DNA of 47,518 nt from an uncultured Lachnospiraceae bacterium. Lineage in GTDB: Bacteria; Bacillota; Clostridia; Lachnospirales; Lachnospiraceae. The notes beneath the pieces were generated by a model. It made no database searches, was not told the origin of the DNA, and worked only from the letters and a program-made list of their open reading frames with translations. The stretch covers positions 1 to 47,518 of the forward strand of contig CANQRU010000028.1 in NCBI GenBank assembly GCA_947626395.1. The letters are read 5' to 3'. The position numbers were made by a program, and so were the translations under genes. Positions 41,826 through 47,518 of this stretch are shown one piece after another (the first letter of the stretch is position 1; each line of letters begins with the position of its first letter).

Positions 41826-42593
41826 ATGCGAATCGTCGTGAAAGTGGGATCGTCCACATTATCATACGCCACGGGCCGGATGAACATCCGCCGTGTGGAA
41901 AGTCTTGTCCGCGTACTGAGCGATCTGAAGAACGCGGGACATGAGGTGATCTTCGTCTCATCGGGAGCCATCGCCATGGGCGTGGGGAAACTGGGCCTTT
42001 CGGAGAGACCGGAGGACATCCCCGGCAAGCAGGCCGCGGCCGCGGTGGGACAGTGCGAACTGATGTATACTTACGACAAGCTATTTTCCGAGTACTCCCA
42101 CACCGTAGCGCAGATCCTTCTGACGGCGGCGGATATCGAGGACGGGCGGCGGCACGAGAATTTCCGCAACACGATCCTGCGGCTGCTCAAGATCGGCGCG
42201 GTGCCGGTGGTCAATGAAAATGATACCGTGGCCACGGATGAGATCGTCATCGGCGATAACGACACGCTGGCGGCCGTGGTGGCGGTGTCCGTGGAGGCGG
42301 ATCTTCTGGTGCTTCTGACGGACATCGACGGACTCTACACCGCGGATCCCCGAAAGGATGAGAGCGCGGGGCGGATCGAGGTCGTGCGCGAGATCACGCC
42401 TCAGATCCTGGAAGCGGCCCAGGGGGCCGGGAGTTCCCTGGGAACCGGAGGCATGAAGACGAAGCTTCACGCCGCGAAGATATCCACGGACGCCGGGATC
42501 GACATGGTCATTACGAGCGGCGCGAAGCCGGAAAGCCTGTATGATATCGTGGACGGGAAGGGCGTCGGGACGCGGTTTATCGGGAGAAGATGA
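41826..42593 (+). CDS. proB: Glutamate 5-kinase
   Basis: 255 residues, the length of the kinase domain alone; the C-terminal PUA domain found in many ProB is absent. It phosphorylates glutamate at the first step of proline synthesis. RIVVKVGSSTLS, VSSGAIAMGVGKLGL, KQAAAAVGQCELM, VVNENDTVATDEI, LTDIDGLYTADPR and GTGGMKTKLHAAK are family motifs. ATG 41826 has GAGGAA upstream; the in-frame ATG at 41784 adds 14 unrelated residues. The usual partner proA is not next to it: the next 300 bases hold remnants. Confidence 0.94.
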   Translation: MRIVVKVGSSTLSYATGRMNIRRVESLVRVLSDLKNAGHEVIFVSSGAIAMGVGKLGLSERPEDIPGKQAAAAVGQCELMYTYDKLFSEYSHTVAQILLTAADIEDGRRHENFRNTILRLLKIGAVPVVNENDTVATDEIVIGDNDTLAAVVAVSVEADLLVLLTDIDGLYTADPRKDESAGRIEVVREITPQILEAAQGAGSSLGTGGMKTKLHAAKISTDAGIDMVITSGAKPESLYDIVDGKGVGTRFIGRR

Positions 42594-42745
42594 CGCTCAT
42601 AAGACCCAGCCAGAAATGGTCTCGCCAGGTGCGGGACTGGTCACAGCGATAGAAACGGTCAAATACATAGGACTTGTCTTTTTCTCTGATAGTGGTGCCG
42701 TGATTGGTTACGGTGATGAGACTTTGCCTGCGTATGGAGTTGTCT
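42594..42745 (-). pseudogene. Decayed fragment of a sensor histidine kinase catalytic domain
   Basis: Read on the minus strand, 42717 to 42601 encodes ITVTNHGTTIREKDKSYVFD followed by RFYRCDQSRT and then RDHFWLGLMSV. This matches the kinase ATPase-domain block VxNxGxxIxxxDxxxIFDRFYRxDxSRT...GxGLGL, with the second glycine-rich box damaged (HFWLGL for HFGLGL). No upstream His-box or start lies nearby; a terminator on the other strand begins at 42766. It is a remnant, not a gene. The reading ends in-frame within proB's 3' end. Confidence 0.7.
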
Positions 42746-42765
42746 GAAATGATCTTGTCGGGCTT

Positions 42766-42795
42766 ACGGAGAGACGGTTGTTCTCTCCGTTTTTG
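42766..42795 (+). terminator. Intrinsic terminator
   Basis: ACGGAGAG and CTCTCCGT form an 8-base stem with a 9-base loop followed by TTTTTG. It would end proB transcription, 173 bases after the gene. Confidence 0.8.
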
Positions 42796-42848
42796 ATTAT
42801 GTCAGTATATGACGTGTGGTCGGCGATTACAAAGAAATGAAAAAGCAC

Positions 42849-42877
42849 TTTACAAGAACATATGTTCGCATTATAAT
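42849..42877 (+). promoter_or_regulatory. LexA-box promoter
   Basis: TTTACA at 42849-42854 and TATAAT at 42872-42877 are 17 bases apart. The spacer holds AGAACATATGTTCG at 42855-42868, matching the Firmicutes SOS consensus CGAACATATGTTCG at 13 of 14 positions. A repressor there would block RNA polymerase directly. It drives the degraded gene at 42922, so it is now an SOS promoter without an intact product. Confidence 0.75.
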
Positions 42878-42921
42878 AGAGACAGATGGCAAAATGGCTA
42901 AGTACTATTGGGGGTGGCAGT

Positions 42922-43330
42922 ATGGATGATAATAACAATTCAGGGAGAAATGTTGAAATTGTAACAGATGGGAATGGAAAGAAATTAGTAAGGATAAATG
43001 AGATCCTTTTCAAAGGCAAACGAAGCATAGACTGGAATGACTGCGAAGGCAAAAGCGAATGCGGCTCAGGGAATACCGGAATTGATAGAAATAGCGCAGG
43101 ATAAACATTTTAAGGAGAATCAGGGAAATAAACATAAATGGAATGCCAGATATGGCTGGTATCGCTATAATTCAAGGTTTGCCTTACCGGTATATGCGGC
43201 TGATGGAAGTTTGGAAAGATATAATGTGTTCCATGCTTCTTTACTCATCAGACATGATAATGACGAAAAGATGTATTTGTATGATATTATAGATATTAAA
43301 AAAGAAACGAGCAACCCGTTGGAGTCATAG
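42922..43330 (+). pseudogene. Internally deleted, frameshifted orphan of a Lachnospiraceae domain family
   Basis: GGGGGTGG precedes ATG 42922 and the frame encodes MDDNNNSGRNVEIVTDGNGK to about SIDWND. The sequence then continues in the +1 frame from about 43037: TAKAKANAAQGIPELIEIAQ, then KWNARYGWYRYNSRFALPVY and YLYDIIDIKKETSNPLES. From memory, the domain family's full-length members run from an IxW-type motif through about 50 more residues to AKAKANAAQ, so the middle seems to have been lost, shifting the frame. The domain's biochemical role is not known to me. AT-richer than neighbours. Confidence 0.7.
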
Positions 43331-43395
43331 ACTTTACTTGGCAAAAACCCATTTCTTTTCTTTAATAGAATATCAAAAAAAACTTACAGTGTCAA

Positions 43396-43413
43396 GTCAT
43401 TTTGCAAAATGAC
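43396..43413. promoter_or_regulatory. 18-base perfect palindrome
   Basis: GTCATTTTGCAAAATGAC lies 33 bases before the thioesterase start. It could be a regulator binding site for that gene or a weak hairpin. No matching second copy was noticed in the window. Confidence 0.35.
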
Positions 43414-43446
43414 GGGAAATAAACAGAATGCAAAGGAGCAGGCAAT

Positions 43447-43866
43447 ATGTATCGTCATGTGGTACAGTACTATGAAACCGACCGGATGGGCATTACCCAT
43501 CATTCCAATTATGTAAGGTGGATGGAGGAGGCGCGGATCCATTTCCTGGATCAGATCGGATGGAACTACGCGAAGCTTGAGGAGATGGGCCTTGTTTCGC
43601 CGGTGGTGTCGGTGAGCTGCCGGTACAGGCGGCCGTCCACGTTCGCGGATGTGATCGATATTCAGGTCTCGGTGGCGGAGTTTAAGGGCGTCAAGCTGAA
43701 GCTGGACTATCGGATGACGAACGCGGAAGGACAGGAGGTCTGCGAGGCGCATTCAGAGCACTGTTTTCTGGATCGGAACGGAATGCCTGTACGGCTCGCG
43801 AAGGAATATCCGGAGTTCTATCGGACGCTCACGGAACTGGCGGCAGGAAAAAGAACTGAAAGCTGA
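43447..43866 (+). CDS. Acyl-CoA thioesterase, 4-hydroxybenzoyl-CoA (hotdog) family
   Basis: 139 residues, the typical single-hotdog length. The active-site block YYETDRMGITHHSNYVRWME carries the Asp nucleophile region, and PVVSVSCRYRRPSTFADVID is the central strand. YbgC/FadM-like enzymes hydrolyse acyl-CoAs; the chain preference is unknown. AAAGGAG lies 8 bases before the start. It is followed by the permease gene with its own promoter. Confidence 0.9.
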   Translation: MYRHVVQYYETDRMGITHHSNYVRWMEEARIHFLDQIGWNYAKLEEMGLVSPVVSVSCRYRRPSTFADVIDIQVSVAEFKGVKLKLDYRMTNAEGQEVCEAHSEHCFLDRNGMPVRLAKEYPEFYRTLTELAAGKRTES

Positions 43867-43885
43867 CGGAAATTCCGGCATTTTA

Positions 43886-43914
43886 TTGACATCCCCCTGT
43901 ATAGATGGTATATT
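43886..43914 (+). promoter_or_regulatory. Strong promoter for the nucleobase permease gene
   Basis: A perfect TTGACA at 43886-43891 and TATATT at 43909-43914 are 17 bases apart. The leader of about 35 bases leaves no room for a purine riboswitch or PyrR attenuator. Confidence 0.75.
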
Positions 43915-43957
43915 TTCTCATTGAGAATACAAGCGGAAAGAAAAGGGGGAATTAGAG

Positions 43958-45376
43958 ATGAATCTGATCTACGACATCAACGACAGGCCGAAGCCGGGAG
44001 AAATACTCCTCTTCGCCATCCAGCAGCTTCTGGCCATCATGGCCGCGACCATCGCGGTTCCCGCGGTGATCAACAGTTCCGAGGACATTGCAGCTATATT
44101 CGGCAGCGGGACGCAGCTTTCATCGGCGGCGGCTATTTTCGGCGCGGGCGTGGGCACGTTTGTGTATCTGCTGTTTACGCGCAGCAAGAGCCCGGTATTC
44201 CTGGGAAGTTCCTTCGCGTTCATCGGTTCCATGATCAGCGCGTTCACCGGAGCGGCTTCCATGGCCGTCGGGTACTGGGGTCTCATCATCGGCGCGGTGA
44301 TGGCGGGACTCGTCTATGTGGTGCTGGCGCTTGTGGTAAAGATCGCGGGCGTAAAATGGATCGACAGGCTGATGCCGCCGGTCATCATCGGGCCTACGGT
44401 GGCGATCATCGGTCTTTCCCTGGCGGGCAACGCCGTAGGGGATCTGACCAGATCCAGCGTGGAGGGCGGAAGCGTCTATGTGGCGCTGATCTGCGGTCTG
44501 GTGACGCTGGCCGTGACCATCCTCTGTTCCACCTACGGAAAGAAGATGGCGAAGCTGATCCCGTTTATCCTGGGGATCCTGGCCGGTTACGCCTGCGCGT
44601 CGGTATTTGCCCTGATCAGGAAGGCGACCGGGAACCCGGCCTTCACGGTGATCGATTATTCGGCGTTTCAAGGCGTGAAGCTGTTCGCGGTACCGGATTT
44701 CACATTCTTGAAGGGTTCTGCCCTTAAAGATATCTCCGGGTCCTATCTGATCACGCTGTTCTCGGCCTATGTGCCGGTGGCCTTCGTGGTCTTCGCGGAG
44801 CATCTGGCCGACCATAAGAACCTTTCCAATATCATCGGCACGGACCTTCTGAAGGAGCCGGGACTTACGCGGACTCTTCTGGGCGACGGCGTGGGCTCCA
44901 TGGCGGGCGCGTTCTTCGGCGGCTGCCCGAACACGACCTACGGCGAGTCCATCGGCTGTGTCGCGATCACGCGCAACGCTTCGGTGGTCTCCATCTGGGG
45001 CGCGGCGTGCCTGTGTATCCTGGTCAGCTTCATCGGGCCGCTGATGGCTTTCCTGCAGACCATCCCCAACTGCGTCATGGGCGGCGTCTGCGTGACGCTG
45101 TACGGCTTTATCGCGATGAGCGGTTTTAAGATGCTGCAGAGCGTGGACCTAAACAAGAACCGCAACCTGTTCGTGGCGTCGATCATTTTCATCACCGGCG
45201 TAGGCGGCCTGTCCGTCAGCTTCGGGCCGGTGGAGATCCGCACCGTGGCCTGCTCCCTGATCCTGGGCATCCTGGCGAACGTCCTGCTTTCGAAGGAGAA
45301 GGACGAGCCGGTAAAAGAAGTGAAGAGCCAGGAAAATGTGCGCACGGGGAATAAAAGCGCGCGTAAAAGAAGATAA
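43958..45376 (+). CDS. NCS2 family uracil/xanthine permease
   Basis: 472 residues with about 14 membrane segments. It imports nucleobases with protons. The NCS2 signature region (DRLMPPVIIGPTVAIIGLSL) and the later SVAFVVFAEHLADHKNLS-like block (here VAFVVFAEHLADHKNL) are clear, as is GGCPNTTYGESIGCVAITRN. UraA-like uracil uptake is most likely, but xanthine or another base is possible. GGGGGAA lies upstream of the start. A terminator follows 30 bases after the stop. Confidence 0.92.
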   Translation: MNLIYDINDRPKPGEILLFAIQQLLAIMAATIAVPAVINSSEDIAAIFGSGTQLSSAAAIFGAGVGTFVYLLFTRSKSPVFLGSSFAFIGSMISAFTGAASMAVGYWGLIIGAVMAGLVYVVLALVVKIAGVKWIDRLMPPVIIGPTVAIIGLSLAGNAVGDLTRSSVEGGSVYVALICGLVTLAVTILCSTYGKKMAKLIPFILGILAGYACASVFALIRKATGNPAFTVIDYSAFQGVKLFAVPDFTFLKGSALKDISGSYLITLFSAYVPVAFVVFAEHLADHKNLSNIIGTDLLKEPGLTRTLLGDGVGSMAGAFFGGCPNTTYGESIGCVAITRNASVVSIWGAACLCILVSFIGPLMAFLQTIPNCVMGGVCVTLYGFIAMSGFKMLQSVDLNKNRNLFVASIIFITGVGGLSVSFGPVEIRTVACSLILGILANVLLSKEKDEPVKEVKSQENVRTGNKSARKRR

Positions 45377-45406
45377 AGAAGTGAGTAAGTGAATTTAATG
45401 GTTCCG

Positions 45407-45445
45407 GCTGCCGTGATGAATGTCTCATTTCACGGCAGCTTTTTT
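45407..45445 (+). terminator. Intrinsic terminator of the permease gene
   Basis: GCTGCCGTGA / TCACGGCAGC, a perfect 10-base stem with a 13-base loop, followed by TTTTTT. Confidence 0.9.
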
Positions 45446-45594
45446 GGTTAGGAATGCGGTAAAGTACGGCTCGAAAAAGATATGGTTGTTATAAAAAAGG
45501 CACCATGGTAAACTGGACATAGCATCGTATTGCCGAATTGCCTGTCTTTGATGGCGGGATCGGTGCATTTGCAAAGAAAAGGAAGGTATTTTTT

Positions 45595-47456
45595 GTGCGT
45601 CCTGATAAGAAGAGAGACCCCGTAGACCCGGAAAACAGGAATCGATGGTATGCCGCGGGAATTGCCCTGATCGTGGCCGGCATGGTCTTTATGATGTTCG
45701 TATTTTCTCTGCTGAGCCGCACGGATAAAACGGATATCTACCTTGCGGACAGCATTTACGAGCGTTTCGGCTGGGATTATGAACTGCTCGTAAACGGAGA
45801 GACACAGGCATATGAGCCTGTATTCGCGGACGACGGCTATACGCTGATGCTGCCGGAGGGACGACGGCTGTGCGCATTACGCGGACAATGACAGAGGATA
45901 TCATGGGCGCCGAACTGCAGTGGATGAGCTATCAGGACGGCGTGGAAGTGTTCCTGGATGACGAACTGCTCCATTCGGATTTCCCGCAGACGGAAAGAGA
46001 GACCGATGGTTTCCTGCGTCCGACCGGCGTGGACTGGAACCGGATCTTAAAGAATCAGAGAAGCGGAAGAATAACGGTGCGAATGAATCTTCCCGCGGAT
46101 TATCAGGGCAGGCGGCTGTCCGTGACGACCTATTTCCCGGAAGACCGGGAATTTCAGCGCGTGCCTGAGTATCCTTCCTTCGGTACAGAATACTCGGGCA
46201 TGGCAGAATATGTTGTGTCGGCGTTTAAGGAAGATGTGGCTATGGTGGTCTACGCGCTTCTGACGATCCTGACGGCCGGTATCTTTCTGCTGGATATCCA
46301 TAATAATGACGCGGACGGCAAAACGCTGCTTCTGTGCCTGTACTTTGCGCTTCAGTTCCTGAACTGGCTTTACGATTCTCCCGTCGGGTACTACAGCGAA
46401 CTGCGGTCGCGGCTGGATCTGAGCTTCCTGTATGGGATCTATATAGCGCCTCTGTACCTTTATCTGGTGCTGCGGCTGAAGAAATGGTGGAAATATCCGC
46501 TGTGCGCCGGTATCGGGATCTGGGTCATATATGAATGTGTGCGCAGATTCTTAAATGTCCGGCAGGGCCTTATCGTGAACTATGGTTATACCGGCAGGGC
46601 AATGTTCGTTCTGCTTCTTGCGCTGGCCGCTGCGTATGCCGCCGAGTGGCTTACCCGGGACAGAAGGAACAGCGTGGACAGGAAAAATGCGATCTTCTAT
46701 GGACTTACTGTGGCGGCGGTTACGTTTATTTATCTCTTCAGCAAGATCCGCGCAGCCGGCAGTGTGAGCAGATATTTTCTCGACGGGATACTGGCGTCTG
46801 TCAGCATGGGATACTATGAATCGTTTGTAAATGTGGTTACCAGCATTGTCTCCTATGTGACCCTGATCGCGGTGGTGGCGGAGGTGATCCGAAGAACGGT
46901 GCAGACACGGCGGACGATGGATATCCTGCGTGAGCGAGAGCGGCAGTCGGTGGAGAATTACCATCATCTGCTGGCCGCGCAGGAGGCGACCGGCGCGCTG
47001 CGCCATGAGATGCGGCATCATTTCAACGCCCTGGCGGGTATTCTGGACAGCGGCGATGTGAAGCGGGCATCCGACTATGTAGCCGCTGTCGCCGGAGAAT
47101 TCGAGCAGCTTCCGGCCGGCTATTACAGCCGGAATATGCTGGTAAATGTGATCGCGGGGACCTATCTGGATCAGGCGCGGGCTTTGGGCATACGGACGGA
47201 TTACCGGCTGAATGTGCCGGCGGATCTGAATATCGCGGATGAGGATCTGAGTGTGTTTTTGAGTAATATGCTTCAGAACGCGCTGGAAGCGTGCCAGAAG
47301 ATGAATCCGGACGAAGAGCGGTATATCCGCACGGAAATGCACCTGCAGGGGAACTTCCTGTTCGTCAAATGCGTCAACAGCGCATCGGAGAAGTTCCCCG
47401 GCAGCGTGCAGGAAAAAAAGGCGGGCCATGGCTATGGTCTTACGGCTCTTCTCTAA
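45595..47456 (+). pseudogene. GHKL sensor histidine kinase, frameshifted and truncated
   Basis: The N-terminal part starts at GTG 45595 (AAAGGAAGG upstream) with one transmembrane helix (WYAAGIALIVAGMVFMMFVF). It runs off frame at about 45858 within GAGGGACG. The rest of the protein continues in another frame from about 45864 (TTAVRITRTMTEDIMG): an extracellular region, several membrane helices, the His motif LRHEMRHHFNALAGIL, and the GHKL N box SNMLQNALEACQ. One added base in the G run would restore a single chain. The C-terminus stops at GHGYGLTALL, before the last strands of the ATPase fold, with related-looking residues after the stop. It could also be a sequencing error at the G run. Confidence 0.75.
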
Positions 47457-47518
47457 AAGTTGGTGACAGACATCGAGAAAACCACGTAAAATCATTGATT
47501 TGAAGGGATCTGATATCG

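Overview
The window looks like a chromosomal piece of a GC-rich Clostridia genome, most likely a gut Lachnospiraceae (Bacillota). The reasons are strong AGGAGG-type ribosome binding sites, TTGACA/TATAAT-type promoters with 16-18 base spacers, intrinsic terminators, and a familiar clostridial gene set: ABC-F ribosome protection, AAA-ATPase-like/PD-(D/E)XK proteins, malic enzyme, a D-cysteine desulfhydrase-type enzyme and a second type IIA topoisomerase pair. No rRNA, CRISPR array, intact transposase or prophage is visible. Genus and species cannot be fixed from this sequence alone.

Layout: (1) 1-5343 is a resistance/repair-flavoured block: MATE exporter, a long structured leader with a four-residue upstream ORF, an ABC-F ATPase, a GNAT acetyltransferase and an SRAP (HMCES/YedK) DNA-crosslink protein. 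(2) 5344-8165 is an AT-richer island: a stack of hairpins, a small orphan protein and a secreted transglutaminase-like protein. (3) 8200-19359 is a cobalamin nucleotide-loop and late-corrinoid cluster (cobT, cobU, cobS, a CobU-like paralogue, cbiB, cobD-like, cobQ). It is interrupted by a reverse-strand AraC/GyrI pair, a forward AAA/nuclease gene that overlaps cbiB by 4 bases, and a tag glycosylase gene. (4) 19411-26375 has a LysR regulator, a 1089-residue hybrid sensor kinase, NAD(P) malic enzyme and a PLP D-cysteine desulfhydrase-like enzyme. (5) 26679-31789 has a GH2 beta-galactosidase, tRNA-Gly(CCC), a beta-carbonic anhydrase and a HIT protein. (6) 32087-38870 is a parE-parC-DUF262/HNH-deoD run. 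(7) 39018-47456 has a TetR/ABC exporter operon, proB, two decayed remnants (one under a LexA-box promoter), a thioesterase, a uracil/xanthine permease and a frameshifted GHKL sensor kinase.

The cob genes together would take adenosylcobyric acid to complete cobalamin: CbiB attaches the aminopropanol arm that CobD-like makes, CobU activates it, CobT activates the lower base, CobS joins them, and CobQ amidates the ring earlier. No corrin-ring cbi genes and no cobalamin riboswitch are visible here.

The best candidate for something undescribed is the roughly 400-base leader of the ABC-F gene. It combines a mini-ORF (MISR-stop) with a strong Shine-Dalgarno, a four-helix RNA starting three bases after its stop codon, and two separate segments that can each pair with the ABC-F Shine-Dalgarno. 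Other signals are a three-helix hairpin stack at 5501-5648, degenerate 37-base repeats running into the tag start codon, 32-base repeats abutting the malic enzyme gene, a histidine-kinase fragment hidden antisense downstream of proB, and repetitive insertions inside several conserved enzymes.
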